Assembly: GCA_041640715.1 (NCBI GenBank)
Contig: JBEPZU010000002.1
Span: 1 to 64,000 of the forward strand
Direction: 5' to 3'
Source: DSFO01 sp041640715
Lineage (GTDB): Archaea > Thermoproteota > Thermoprotei > Gearchaeales > Gearchaeaceae
DNA: 64,000 nucleotides
The notes beneath the pieces were generated by a model, which was given only the letters and a program-made list of their open reading frames with translations, was not told the DNA's origin and ran no database searches. Position numbers and translations under genes: made by a program. Shown one piece after another: positions 36,429 through 44,888 of this stretch; the stretch's first letter is position 1; every line of letters starts with the position of its first letter.

Positions 36429-36842
36429 TTAAGGATATGCTACAGTTAAGGTAATGCTAGAGTTAGGTTTTCCTGCTATAATTATATGTAATACATAAGT
36501 TCCTGCAGTTAAATTAACTGTAATGCTATCTCCTACGCTCGGATTTAGTCTAGACCAAGTAAATACTTCATGAGGTCTATCTTTCTTGTAAAAAATTATC
36601 TTCGCGAATTTCACAGTTCCAGTCAAATCTGTTATCGTGAAAACCCATTGACCGGCACTTTCATTTAAGAACAAAGTTTTATTATGTGCGGATCTTTTAT
36701 CAGGCGGTATCTGCAAGGTTATTTGCTTAGTTTTTGCAGGCTGTGCTTGTGTTATGTCGAGAAGAGGTATTGATAATGCATATCCTGCCACCACAATTGC
36801 TAGCAGTGCGGTTGCAATTATTAGCAGTATTTTCTTGTTCAT
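36429..36842 (-). CDS. small secreted or membrane-anchored protein, unknown function
   Basis: From ATG 36842 the product is 137 residues: a hydrophobic signal/anchor (MNKKILLIIATALLAIVVAG), a spacer, then a beta-rich domain of about 100 residues with several NxS/T sites. ATG at 36866 would add eight residues. I prefer 36842 because an AAATTAAATATG stretch lies 22-33 nt upstream, and because the start matches that of the decayed copy next to it. No family is recognised. It is convergent with the geranylgeranyl reductase gene (8-bp gap). Confidence 0.7.
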   Translation of the reverse strand: MNKKILLIIATALLAIVVAGYALSIPLLDITQAQPAKTKQITLQIPPDKRSAHNKTLFLNESAGQWVFTITDLTGTVKFAKIIFYKKDRPHEVFTWSRLNPSVGDSITVNLTAGTYVLHIIIAGKPNSSITLTVAYP

Positions 36843-36879
36843 AGTTTTTATTAAAATTAGCGTCATATTTAATTTTTGT

Positions 36880-36935
36880 AAAAAAAGGATTTGTTCAAAT
36901 TCTTTTAACGCTATCCAAATATTTCCAGCTATATT
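36880..36935. repeat. 56-bp direct repeat, copy A (upstream of intact secreted gene)
   Basis: This block upstream of the intact secreted-protein gene recurs at 37319-37374 with one mismatch (C versus G near 36926). The spacing of 439 bp equals the length of a tandem duplication unit that includes promoter and gene. Confidence 0.9.
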
Positions 36936-36944
36936 CGATGAGGG

Positions 36945-37283
36945 TCAGTAAATACTTCAGAAGGTCTACTTTTTAAAAAAAGATTAAAAAATTATCTTCG
37001 CGAATATCAAGTTAAGTCAAATCTGTTATCGTGAAAGCACTTTCATTTAGAACGAAGTCTTATTGAGCGCATGTCTTTCCTCAGGAGGTATCTGCGGGCT
37101 TATTTGCTTATCATTTGCAGGCTTTGGTGCTTCTATTGTGATAACTTTTTCAGGCTGTTCTACTTTTTCAGGCTGTTGTTCTTGCGCTTGCGTTGCGCTG
37201 AGAAGAGGTATTGATAATGCATATCCTGCCACCACAATTGCTAGCAGTGCAGTTGTAGATATTAGCAGTATTTTCTTCTCCAT
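36945..37283 (-). pseudogene. decayed tandem copy of the secreted-protein gene
   Basis: An open start (MEKKILLISTTALLAIVVAG) matches the intact neighbour through the signal peptide and ALSIPLL segment. It then carries an inserted acidic/proline-rich stretch (QEQQPEKVEQPEKV) and rejoins at the IPP and NKT segments. The frame then breaks: one T is lost from the TTCTTAAATG of the intact copy, giving a stop at 37047. Downstream DNA still aligns with the intact gene (TTTCACGATAACAGATTTG, TTCGCGAAGATAATTTTTT) but with small deletions. The open part encodes 78 residues and may still be expressed. Confidence 0.8.
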
Positions 37284-37318
37284 GCGTTTTTAAAATGTGC
37301 TTCGCATTTAATTTTTTC

Positions 37319-37374
37319 AAAAAAAGGATTTGTTCAAATTCTTTTAACGCTATCCAAATATTTCGAGCTATATT
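37319..37374. repeat. 56-bp direct repeat, copy B (upstream of decayed copy)
   Basis: It matches the block at 36880-36935 with one mismatch and lies at the same distance upstream of the decayed gene's start, showing that the duplication included the promoter region. Confidence 0.9.
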
Positions 37375-37386
37375 TTGTATCCACAT

Positions 37387-37845
37387 TCGTCTTCTTGCTC
37401 TTAATGTTAATTACGGTTATGTGATCAAATAACCTCCTTCAGCGCCTTCTGTTCATAAATCGTTGATAGTTTACTATTGTTCTTCTCTTAATCTCTCCCA
37501 TATTTCACATCTACCCTGCTTTTCCCTTTAAGAAGGTTCAAAATTTCAGTTTTCCTCAATCGGCTTCAGCCCTTTTAATTCTGCAAGCTTTAAAATAAGA
37601 GAATAAGTTTAAGACTGAACTCGCTGGCATTAAAATCGAGTAATCGTAACAAAATTTCTCAAATATTAACAACGTTACTGAGTAGAAAATCCTATAACCC
37701 AAATATCTTTTCGCTGTTGTTTCTTCTTAATTTCTTAGCTTTCTCTTATTCTACAAGTAAAACCATTGAAAGAGGAGCACCTTCTAAGTTTTGACTTTGG
37801 AAAAACATGCTATTAAGAAAAATCATTTTATTTCGTTTCGAATGA
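37387..37845. other. 459-bp intergenic region, no gene recognised
   Basis: There is no ORF with convincing composition, no tRNA and no clear repeat. It lies between the start side of the decayed secreted-protein gene and mptD. ATTTTATTT around 37823-37831 is in the right place for the mptD promoter. The rest may be remains of older genes or untranscribed. Confidence 0.4.
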
Positions 37846-38229
37846 ATGATTATGGAAGAGTTAATTAAGAGTTATTTCGATAAATCTATAACTGATAGAG
37901 AGAGGGCAATATTCGAAATGGGGATAGCTCTAGGTTTTGTATACCATCAATTCATCGGTACGCCTTTTAGAAAGGATAGCATTAAAATTTTAGAAAAGGC
38001 GATAAAAAGCGCATTGCTAGCCCAACCCTTTAGGGTCTTCGCTGATGTTAAGATCAAATACAAAGGTAAAGAAGATACTCCCTATTCGTATGGAGAAATA
38101 TCTAAAAAGAATTTAGATGTCACAGTGAAAATAAAGTACGGTAAAGCTTTAGTTAGCGGTAGGTTGAGATTCATCAAGAGCGTAAATTATCCTTTAATGT
38201 ATATTGAGGAAATAAGAGAGGCTGATTAA
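37846..38229 (+). CDS. mptD: archaeal dihydroneopterin aldolase (MptD)
   Basis: The 127-residue product matches the archaeal MptD/DUF381 family, with RAIFEMGIALGFVYHQFIGTPF near residues 20-40 and LLAQPFRVFADV. MptD cleaves dihydroneopterin to 6-hydroxymethyl-dihydropterin in methanopterin-type cofactor synthesis. It converges with mptE, overlapping by 4 bp at the stops, although mptE encodes the next enzyme. ATG 37846 or 37852 could be the start. Confidence 0.88.
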   Translation: MIMEELIKSYFDKSITDRERAIFEMGIALGFVYHQFIGTPFRKDSIKILEKAIKSALLAQPFRVFADVKIKYKGKEDTPYSYGEISKKNLDVTVKIKYGKALVSGRLRFIKSVNYPLMYIEEIREAD

Positions 38230-39008
38230 CTGTATATTAATTTAAGGTAATCCTTTACGGTTATTTTTTCAAAATATTCTATTTTTACACCGTTTTTAGT
38301 TAGGTTAAAAAGCTTTATTTCGTTCCCTCTTTTCGCGTTTTCTCTACCTAAAAGTTCCAATAATTCCTTTGCAATCTTTAGTTTCTGAATTTTTTTGGTC
38401 CTATCGAAAATAATAGGTTTAGAATATTTTCCTACCTCTTCACTTAAATCCATACCTGCTAAGGTTATGGATAGAGGTTTAAAATGGCTCATTATGAAAG
38501 CGGCTCTATCTCCATCAGTAAACCCTCCGAAATTATAAACTTTTTCCTTAGGCTTAACTTGTGTGGTGCCCATTACCTTCTCTATTTTAGAGACGTAAGT
38601 TGCTATTTCATTTCGATTGTCTCCATGGGCATGCACTATTACTATGCTATTCATCTTAGAACAGAGTATTTGTTCCTTAGGGTATCCGTCTAGGTCTGTT
38701 ACTATTATATGGGGAGGTTCCTCAAAGATTTCCAAAAATGCCTTTGTAGCGCCGTCACATGTTACAAATACTACCTTATTTCTCTCTATTCTCTTTATAC
38801 TTTCAAGGTCTTCGATCACAGAAGGTCCTGCACCAACAATTAATACGTGTTTGTTATGGACAATCTTCTTTATATCTGAAGGTTCTAGACCCCTATTCCT
38901 AATTAGCACGCTAAGCAATTCTGCGCTCCTCTCATCTTCTATTGGTGATAATCTTAATTGTTTAGCAATATTATCGTATATTTTAAGCCATTCTTCAAGA
39001 GATATCAT
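38226..39008 (-). CDS. mptE: 6-hydroxymethyl-dihydropterin diphosphokinase (MptE)
   Basis: The 260-residue protein belongs to COG1634/MptE. It has VLIVGAGPSVIEDL near residue 51, VTCDGATKAFLE, IIVTDLDGYP, VHAHGDN and NFGGFTDGDRAAF. MptE is the archaeal replacement for FolK and activates the MptD product with ATP. It lies tail to tail with mptD, and mptG follows upstream in the same direction 47 bp away, so the pterin genes cluster although not as one operon. Confidence 0.9.
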   Translation of the reverse strand: MISLEEWLKIYDNIAKQLRLSPIEDERSAELLSVLIRNRGLEPSDIKKIVHNKHVLIVGAGPSVIEDLESIKRIERNKVVFVTCDGATKAFLEIFEEPPHIIVTDLDGYPKEQILCSKMNSIVIVHAHGDNRNEIATYVSKIEKVMGTTQVKPKEKVYNFGGFTDGDRAAFIMSHFKPLSITLAGMDLSEEVGKYSKPIIFDRTKKIQKLKIAKELLELLGRENAKRGNEIKLFNLTKNGVKIEYFEKITVKDYLKLIYS

Positions 39009-39055
39009 ATAATATCTAAATCTATTAACTCTCTTATTAACTTAAAGAAATCGAA

Positions 39056-39976
39056 TTAAATGTTTGTTAAGACAATTTTAAAACCTTTATTATTAGCATT
39101 TGTAACTTTAATTTCAATATTATCAGGTAATTTATTTTGTAATAAAGTTATTTTCAATGTATCCTTTAAAAAGAGCCCATATACGATAGGACCCCAAGAG
39201 CTTTGCCCAGCACCAAAGGCTCCATTCTTTAATAAAAAATTTACGAGATCTTCTATAGTCTTACTAGAAAATATTCCTTCTTGAGCTTTTTTGAAGTTGA
39301 GACCTGTCATAAACTGGAATTTGGTAAGTGATTTTCCAAACATTTCTATGTCTTTACTCTTTAAAGCATCTTTCATTTGTTCTAACAACGAATACATTTC
39401 TAGTATTCTTTCTTCGCTTGTTACCTCAAGCTTTGAGAAAGCTTCTTTTTCCTTTACCCCATAGAGTCCTTTTTTAGCGTTTATGTCTCTTAATAAAACG
39501 AAAACCCATTCAGTAGGGAATTCTGCTCTGAATTCTATTCTGGGTATTTCTTTATCTACCTTTCCTGTATCTATTATAAATCCTCCTTTCATGAAGGATG
39601 CAATTCCTATTCCAGACACTTCGCCTAGATTTAACTTAGCCGCTACTTCATATACATCAAAGGTCTTTTTGTTCAATTCATGCAAAGAATAAGCGAAGGC
39701 CAAACAAAGTTGGGTAGTAGAGCCTAGTCCTATATGGCTAGGTATTTCTTCCAATGTTTTAAATTTAATTTTCACCGAGAAAGATTCAGCATATTTTTTT
39801 AATTTAGGAAGTATGTCTCTTCTGGAAATTTCTAAAGATAACTTATTGCTTTCTTCAAACTTAGCCCTAAGCTTTGGTTCTTCTATTGCACAACCTGCGC
39901 ACTTAAAGAGCGGATATTTAGGATTATTTATGTTGACGATTCCGAAGTGAAGTCTAGATCCTGTTATTATTTCCAT
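39056..39976 (-). CDS. mptG: beta-ribofuranosylaminobenzene 5'-phosphate synthase (MptG)
   Basis: The 306-residue GHMP-fold protein begins ITGSRLHFGIVNI and has the loop IPSHIGLGSTTQLCLAFAYSL near residues 82-102 and GEVSGIGIASFMKGGFIID, as in MptG/RFAP synthase. It joins a p-hydroxybenzoate or p-aminobenzoate-type acid with PRPP, the first committed step of the methanopterin side arm. It overlaps the upstream DUF447 gene by 10 bp, so the two are coupled. Confidence 0.85.
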   Translation of the reverse strand: MEIITGSRLHFGIVNINNPKYPLFKCAGCAIEEPKLRAKFEESNKLSLEISRRDILPKLKKYAESFSVKIKFKTLEEIPSHIGLGSTTQLCLAFAYSLHELNKKTFDVYEVAAKLNLGEVSGIGIASFMKGGFIIDTGKVDKEIPRIEFRAEFPTEWVFVLLRDINAKKGLYGVKEKEAFSKLEVTSEERILEMYSLLEQMKDALKSKDIEMFGKSLTKFQFMTGLNFKKAQEGIFSSKTIEDLVNFLLKNGAFGAGQSSWGPIVYGLFLKDTLKITLLQNKLPDNIEIKVTNANNKGFKIVLTNI

Positions 39977-40599
39977 TTCAAAGCTTCTTCTACTATTTTG
40001 TTTATTTCTTCCATTATCCTTTGATATTTAGAATTGGGAGCTATTCTTCTAACTAATTTATCGTAATAATCTATTAGAGAAATAAGCCTCTCAACTTCTT
40101 CATATAATTTCATTCTAGTGAACACTCTTATCCTAGTTGAGTGTATCAATGTTTCCATTACAGCGTATTTTGCTCTAGTAAACGGTTTAATGTAGGTTTT
40201 TTTTGAATATAAATAGACCGGTTTGAGTTTAAAGGTAGCTCTTGCTTCTTCTTCCTTTACTTCTTTCAATTCGGCTTCTATATAGAGATCGGCACTTTTC
40301 AACCTAGGAATTCTTAATTTATACGAGCTTTTGAATATATTTTGTTCAGGTTCTCCATAGGTAGCCTTGAAGAAAAGCTCAATATCATCGACCACATTGA
40401 TTACTGCTTTCTTATTCTTTAAGACATAATTGTAGCTCTTCGTATCTTTGAAAGGTCTTATTATCAAATCGTATTCTTCATCGAAAGAGAAACCCATTGA
40501 AGCCATGTGAGCTTTTCCATTCTCATCAAAGCAACTTAAAATTCCTTCATATATCAAATTCTTCTCGAAGAGTAGTTTGAGCTTTTCTTTTATTTCCAC
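39967..40599 (-). CDS. DUF447 family protein (flavin-reductase-like split barrel)
   Basis: The 210-residue protein matches DUF447, a split-barrel FMN-binding family widespread in archaea and often linked to mptG. Visible segments are YEGILSCFDENGKAHMASMGFSF, LIIRPFKDTKSY and a helical C-terminus. The start is GTG at 40599. The function is unknown; genomic linkage suggests a role in tetrahydromethanopterin-type cofactor synthesis. It is divergent from mdh across 49 bp. Confidence 0.78.
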   Translation of the reverse strand: MEIKEKLKLLFEKNLIYEGILSCFDENGKAHMASMGFSFDEEYDLIIRPFKDTKSYNYVLKNKKAVINVVDDIELFFKATYGEPEQNIFKSSYKLRIPRLKSADLYIEAELKEVKEEEARATFKLKPVYLYSKKTYIKPFTRAKYAVMETLIHSTRIRVFTRMKLYEEVERLISLIDYYDKLVRRIAPNSKYQRIMEEINKIVEEALKWK

Positions 40600-40648
40600 A
40601 ATTCAGTTTTTGTTTATAAAGTATTTATTAACACAATTCGTTTAATGA
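40600..40648. promoter_or_regulatory. DUF447-mptG / mdh compact divergent promoter
   Basis: Only 49 bp separate the two starts (or 52 bp if mdh starts at ATG 40652). TATTTATTA at 40622-40630, near the centre, lies about 22-30 nt from each start and could act as TATA box in both directions. The other AT box, TTTATAAAG (40613-40621), suits a slightly longer leader for mdh. Confidence 0.45.
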
Positions 40649-41581
40649 ATGATGAAAATCTCAATAATAGGTGCTGGGAGAATAGGGAGCAATACTGCTT
40701 TCGAACTTATAAATAGAGATCTTGCAGATGAGATAGTATTGGTAGATATAATAAAAGGTTTGCCTCAAGGCGAGGCGTTGGATTTAAATCAAATGGCTTC
40801 TGAGAAAGGCAAATCGGTACAAGTGTTAGGCTCTAATGATTACAAAGACATTGAAGGTTCTCATATAACGATAATACCTGCAGGTGTAGCTAGAAAACCT
40901 GGCATGACTAGGATGGATTTGCTCAACACTAATGCACCTATAATAAGAGACGTATCTCGATCTGTAGCAAAATATGCTAAAGATTCCATAATGATCGTGG
41001 TTACAAATCCTATGGACGTGATGACCTATGTAGCACTTAAGACTAGCAATTTCGATCGAAAGAGAGTGATAGGTATGGGAGGACAATTAGATTCAGCTCG
41101 TTATAGAGAAATCTTGAGTCAAATTCTCAAAGTTCCTAGATCTTCAATTAGAGCTTTAGTAATAGGAGAGCATGGTGAAACCATGTTTCCAATACCTAGA
41201 TTTTCCTTTGTAAATACTTATAGAGTGTCTGAACTTTTAAGCGAAAATGAATTAAGAGAAGCTGAAGAGAAGACTAGGAAAATAGCTGCAGAAGTCATAT
41301 CGTTAAAAGGTGCTACAGTCTTTGCTCCTGTAAGTTGCATAGCTAGTTTAGTCGAAGCTATAGTTAAAAACAAGAGAGAAATGATTCCAGTTTCAGCTTA
41401 TCTTGAAGGAGAATATGGTTTTAGTGATGTTTGCATCGGGGTACCTGCTATTATAGGTAAAGAAGGAATAGAAAAGATAATAGAGCTTCCTCTCAATGAA
41501 GAAGAAAAAGCTAGATTTAGTAAAAGCGTGGAGACCGTTAGAAATGCAATAAAGGATGTGTCTTCTTTGATGTTGTTTTAA
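40649..41581 (+). CDS. mdh: malate dehydrogenase
   Basis: The 310-residue NAD(P)-binding enzyme has ISIIGAGRIGSNTAFEL at the start and the specificity loop GVARKPGMTRMDLL at 79-92. Arginine at position 82 favours malate over lactate. The catalytic histidine is in IGEHGETMFP. It interconverts malate and oxaloacetate in the citric acid cycle and links with sdhABCD. ATG codons at 40649 and 40652 are adjacent. Confidence 0.9.
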   Translation: MMKISIIGAGRIGSNTAFELINRDLADEIVLVDIIKGLPQGEALDLNQMASEKGKSVQVLGSNDYKDIEGSHITIIPAGVARKPGMTRMDLLNTNAPIIRDVSRSVAKYAKDSIMIVVTNPMDVMTYVALKTSNFDRKRVIGMGGQLDSARYREILSQILKVPRSSIRALVIGEHGETMFPIPRFSFVNTYRVSELLSENELREAEEKTRKIAAEVISLKGATVFAPVSCIASLVEAIVKNKREMIPVSAYLEGEYGFSDVCIGVPAIIGKEGIEKIIELPLNEEEKARFSKSVETVRNAIKDVSSLMLF

Positions 41582-41610
41582 ATTTAAATTTTAAATAGAA
41601 ATATTTACAC

Positions 41611-42276
41611 ATGCCTTTTGAATACAAAGGTGTTGCTCTAAGTTGGCTAGGTCATGATACATTTAGAATAAGTTACCAAAACAAAGTGATATATATCGAT
41701 CCTTATAATTTAAGGAGAAGCTATGAGCCTGCAGACATAATATGTGTTTCCCATAACCATTTCGACCATTTAAGCTATAATGATCTGAAAAAACTAGTAG
41801 TAGACAAAACAATATTGGTAGGTGCTCATGAATGTAAGAACGAATTTGATAGGTTCAAGGCGAATAAGAAATTCTATCTTTTACCTGGAGAAGAAATTGA
41901 AATAGAAGGAATTAAAATCAAGGCTCTGCCTGCATATAACTTAAATAAGTTTAGAAGCCCTGGTGTTGTATTTCATCCTAAGGAGGACAAAAAGATAGGC
42001 TTTTTATTGAAATTGGGAGATGTTACTGTTTATCATGCAGGGGATAGCGATAACATACCCGAAATAAAGGATCTAAAACCAGATATTGCTTTAATACCCG
42101 TTAGTGGAACCTATGTAATGACTAAAGAGGAAGCTGTTCAAGCGCTAAAAGATATCAAGCCTAAGATAGCCATTCCTATGCATTATGGAGCTATAGTAGG
42201 AAGCAGAAGCGATGCTGTTTATCTAAAAGAAAACGCTCCTAAAGAAGTCGAGGTTCATATATTAGAGCCAGAATAA
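41611..42276 (+). CDS. UlaG/UPF0173-type metal-dependent hydrolase
   Basis: The 221-residue MBL-fold protein has WLGHDTFRI near the N-terminus, the metal motif SHNHFDHLS near residues 49-57, YHAGDSDNIPE and PMHYGAIVG. These match UPF0173 family hydrolases, related to UlaG lactonase. The substrate is unknown. It follows mdh by 29 bp and may share its transcript. It overlaps the convergent threonine-dehydratase-like gene by 22 bp. Confidence 0.82.
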   Translation: MPFEYKGVALSWLGHDTFRISYQNKVIYIDPYNLRRSYEPADIICVSHNHFDHLSYNDLKKLVVDKTILVGAHECKNEFDRFKANKKFYLLPGEEIEIEGIKIKALPAYNLNKFRSPGVVFHPKEDKKIGFLLKLGDVTVYHAGDSDNIPEIKDLKPDIALIPVSGTYVMTKEEAVQALKDIKPKIAIPMHYGAIVGSRSDAVYLKENAPKEVEVHILEPE

Positions 42277-43241
42277 CCGAATATTTCCTCTAAATGTTTG
42301 TTCGAAATATTTCTTCCCGTTAATATAACTAGAACGTTGCTCTTTTTTTCCAATTGATGCTCTATAAGATATGCTAATCCTGCCGCTCCGCTGGGCTCTA
42401 TCAACAATCTTTCTTTTAATAATAGCAGCTTTGTAGCTCTGATTATATTTTCTTCGCTTACCAATGCTACTTCGTCTACTGTTTTTCCTTTGACTACTAT
42501 TTGAAATACCAATTCTCCTATGCGTTTAGCAGCTAAGCCTTCTGCTATTGTATTTACTTTTTTGCTCTTTACTATCTTCCCTAATTTAATGGCATTGTAT
42601 AGCGAAGGATTACTCTTTGGTTGTACTCCTATTACCTTAATCTTGTTTTGTAGTTCTTTTATTGCATAGGAGACACCAGCTATAAGACCTCCACCGCCTA
42701 CAGGGATTATGACGTAATCTAAATTTTTCATGACATCAAGTATTTCTAACGCTATAGTTGCATGACCTTCTATCACTTCTAAGTCATCGTAGGAATGTAC
42801 GAAAAAACCATTTCTTTCTTTTGCATATATTTCTGCCTTCCTATTTGCTTGTTCATTGTCATTTCCAGCCATTATGACTTCTCCACCGTAGAATTCGATC
42901 AGAGACATTTTATATCTAGAAGCTATCTTAGGCGTGAATACTACAGCTTTTTTCCCCAATTTCTTAGCTAAATAAGCTAGCGCTATACCGTGATTCCCGC
43001 TAGATCCTGTAACTAGCAGGTCAAAATCAGACTTTCTTTCTAGCGCTTTTAGGATTTTATTGGCAACCCCTCTTATCTTAAAAGAACCAACTTCTTGTAA
43101 GAACTCGCATTTAAAATACAAATTAACTCCAAAAATTTCTGAGAGTGTATGACTTTTAATTATAGGTGTCTCTATGATGTAATTTTCGATTCTTTTCTTA
43201 ACTTCGTATAAGCTTTTAAGATTTAATATTTTTTCACTCAT
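42255..43241 (-). CDS. threonine/serine dehydratase-like PLP enzyme
   Basis: This 328-residue fold-II PLP enzyme has the Schiff-base lysine in GSFKIRG (K55), the phosphate-binding/substrate loop SSGNHG near 80, and the PLP-phosphate loop VGGGGLIAGVS. The family includes biosynthetic and catabolic threonine dehydratase and serine racemase. It has no C-terminal ACT domain, so catabolic or racemase-type action is possible. Its ATG overlaps the stop of an uncertain minus-strand ORF upstream and is 12 bp from a divergent small gene. Confidence 0.85.
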   Translation of the reverse strand: MSEKILNLKSLYEVKKRIENYIIETPIIKSHTLSEIFGVNLYFKCEFLQEVGSFKIRGVANKILKALERKSDFDLLVTGSSGNHGIALAYLAKKLGKKAVVFTPKIASRYKMSLIEFYGGEVIMAGNDNEQANRKAEIYAKERNGFFVHSYDDLEVIEGHATIALEILDVMKNLDYVIIPVGGGGLIAGVSYAIKELQNKIKVIGVQPKSNPSLYNAIKLGKIVKSKKVNTIAEGLAAKRIGELVFQIVVKGKTVDEVALVSEENIIRATKLLLLKERLLIEPSGAAGLAYLIEHQLEKKSNVLVILTGRNISNKHLEEIFGYSGSNI

Positions 43242-43702
43242 AAGAAATTAAGGATGGAAATAGAGAAACGCTCAGATCTAACTGCTAGAAAGGTCAAACT
43301 TAAGGAAGAGGAAGTGATGCTTGTTATTGATAGGTATTTGGCTAGGATCGAGATGATGATCAGAAAAGGAGGCTTCAAGAAATTAATGATACCTTTAGGC
43401 AAGAATAACATTGAGTTATTAAGCAAGATTGTAAAAGAAAAATACTCTATCGAGCTAGATTTCATACCTGTTACTAGTGCGGAGAATTTATTTGCGGTAA
43501 GTTTAAAGCAAAACATTAAGTCTTCAACAAAGTCTTGAATCTCATAAAATATCTCGCTGAGAAACGTTAATAGCATATTATAGTTTCTTAAATTTTCTAA
43601 TTCCTTTTCATGCTTTAAATTCAACTTTTTTAGGAAATTTGATTCATATTCTCTTTTAGAATCCTCGATTTTTTTGTTTAGATCGTTTACGATTTTATTC
43701 AT
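43238..43702 (-). CDS. uncertain ORF with coiled-coil N-terminus (antisense conflict)
   Basis: The ORF encodes 154 residues. The first about 60 are lysine/glutamate-rich and helical and look protein-like; the rest overlaps the plus-strand gene at 43254 and has the Ser/Leu/Ile bias of a shadow. Its stop forms an ATGA overlap with the downstream dehydratase start, and TTATATAA lies about 14-22 nt upstream. That context supports it, but the antisense half argues against it. The two overlapping ORFs are unlikely both to be genes in full. Confidence 0.3.
   Translation of the reverse strand: MNKIVNDLNKKIEDSKREYESNFLKKLNLKHEKELENLRNYNMLLTFLSEIFYEIQDFVEDLMFCFKLTANKFSALVTGMKSSSIEYFSFTILLNNSMLFLPKGIINFLKPPFLIIISILAKYLSITSITSSSLSLTFLAVRSERFSISILNFL
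43254..43538 (+). CDS. small charged protein, unknown function (94 aa)
   Basis: The predicted 94-residue protein has a mixed alpha/beta pattern with a basic helix (RYLARIEMMIRKGG), a strand (KKLMIPLG) and ELDFIPVTS. No family is recognised. ATG at 43254 has TTTAATATTT about 26-33 nt upstream, which fits a leaderless start. It is opposite an uncertain minus-strand ORF. Confidence 0.55.
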   Translation: MEIEKRSDLTARKVKLKEEEVMLVIDRYLARIEMMIRKGGFKKLMIPLGKNNIELLSKIVKEKYSIELDFIPVTSAENLFAVSLKQNIKSSTKS

Positions 43703-44060
43703 TTCATCAATTTTCTTATATAATTATTATTTTCTCTATTTAAATTTTCCAACTAGTTTCATACTTGTTTTTAATTACGTCCTTTGCGAGATGTCTAGTT
43801 GTTTTAAGCCATGGAAAACTATCTTACCAGAGGTTACCTTAATGGCTATTCTGATCGAGTTTGTTTTCTCAATTTTCATCTCTTTCACTATTTTAGTATA
43901 GCTGCGTATCGATTTCAGTGGTATCTCTTATTATACTCGTAGAGGTAAAGATTTCTTTATATAGCAAAAAATTTCTTCTGAACTTATTTGGATATAGCTT
44001 AGGGTATTAAGCTTATGTTTATCAAAAAATCATTTTGATAATTATCAATGATTAAAAAAG
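43703..44060. other. 358-bp intergenic region with one hairpin
   Basis: Apart from the hairpin listed separately, the stretch shows no convincing gene. A 75-codon plus-strand ORF within it is hydrophobic and patchy and is not accepted. It separates the small-gene region from the amidohydrolase gene end. Confidence 0.4.
44020..44040 (-). terminator. inverted repeat after amidohydrolase gene
   Basis: TATCAAAA at 44020-44027 and TTTTGATA at 44033-44040 form a perfect 8-bp stem with a 5-nt loop, ending 20 bp beyond the stop of the minus-strand amidohydrolase gene. On that strand it would make a hairpin rich in A-T pairs, possibly a terminator or operator. Archaea mainly use T-runs, so a terminator role is uncertain. 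Confidence 0.35.
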
Positions 44061-44888
44061 TTAAATATTTAGTATTCTCTTTGCGTTTTCGTAGAAAACT
44101 TTCCTAAGGGTTTCTTCTTTTAAATTCATTTGTTTAAATTCTTCTATTATTCTTGAAGGATTAAGCATAGGATAATCGCTTCCAAATAGGAATTTATCCT
44201 TTAGCAAACTATCCATATATTTTATCACTATATTCGGTATGTATTTAGGAGACCATCCGCTAACATCTATGAAGACGTTTTCTTTATGATAGGCGACAGC
44301 TAATGCTTCTTCATACCAAGGCCATCCAAAATGTGCCATTATAAAGTTAACATTTTCGAATTTTCTGGCTATGTTATCTATGTAGATAGGTCTTCCATAT
44401 TCTAGATATATACCTCCGCCACCTCTAGTGCCTGCGCCTATTCCTGTTATTCCTGTATGTATCACTACTGGCAATTCTTTTTTGCCCGCATATTCATAAA
44501 TTTTCTCGAATTTTTCGTCATCAGGCCTCAAGTAAAGCAGCTGGGGATGAATCTTGATACCTTTTAACCCTAATTCTTCGATGGCTATTTTTAATTCATC
44601 TAGAGCATTTTCAAGCCTAAAACTTGCGAAGCCTATGAATAAATCTTCATCAGCGTTTACAATCTCTTTTATATGTTCATTTGAAATATTCCCATATCCT
44701 TTGATGTTAGAAGTTAAAGGTAACAAAACTGCCTTAGTTATGCCTTGTTTTCTCAAATCTTCTGCAAATTCTTCAAAGCTTAGGAGTTTCTCCTTTGCTC
44801 TGAAGTATTTGATCGTTGTCTTATAGTAATCTCCTAGTGCATTAACGAATTCCTTTGTAGGAGGGTGTACGTGAAAATCTATTATCAT
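44061..44888 (-). CDS. amidohydrolase-2 family metal hydrolase
   Basis: The 275-residue TIM-barrel protein has the metal motif DFHVHPP near residue 4, GLKGIKIHPQLLYLRPDD, VVIHTGITG, FIMAHFGWPWYEEA and FGSDYPMLNP. It belongs to the amidohydrolase-2 family, which includes decarboxylases and lactonases. It overlaps the upstream isochorismatase-like gene by 4 bp, so the two enzymes may act in one pathway. The substrate is unknown. Confidence 0.82.
   Translation of the reverse strand: MIIDFHVHPPTKEFVNALGDYYKTTIKYFRAKEKLLSFEEFAEDLRKQGITKAVLLPLTSNIKGYGNISNEHIKEIVNADEDLFIGFASFRLENALDELKIAIEELGLKGIKIHPQLLYLRPDDEKFEKIYEYAGKKELPVVIHTGITGIGAGTRGGGGIYLEYGRPIYIDNIARKFENVNFIMAHFGWPWYEEALAVAYHKENVFIDVSGWSPKYIPNIVIKYMDSLLKDKFLFGSDYPMLNPSRIIEEFKQMNLKEETLRKVFYENAKRILNI

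Noticed and set aside
37168..37386. ORF antisense-frame to the decayed secreted-protein copy
   Set aside because: It reads the duplicated DNA in the wrong frame; the true relationship is with the neighbouring intact gene.
43674..43901. Seventy-five-codon plus-strand ORF in the gap upstream of the amidohydrolase
   Set aside because: Composition is irregular and hydrophobic, it has no promoter or ribosome-binding site, and it overlaps the start of another ORF.
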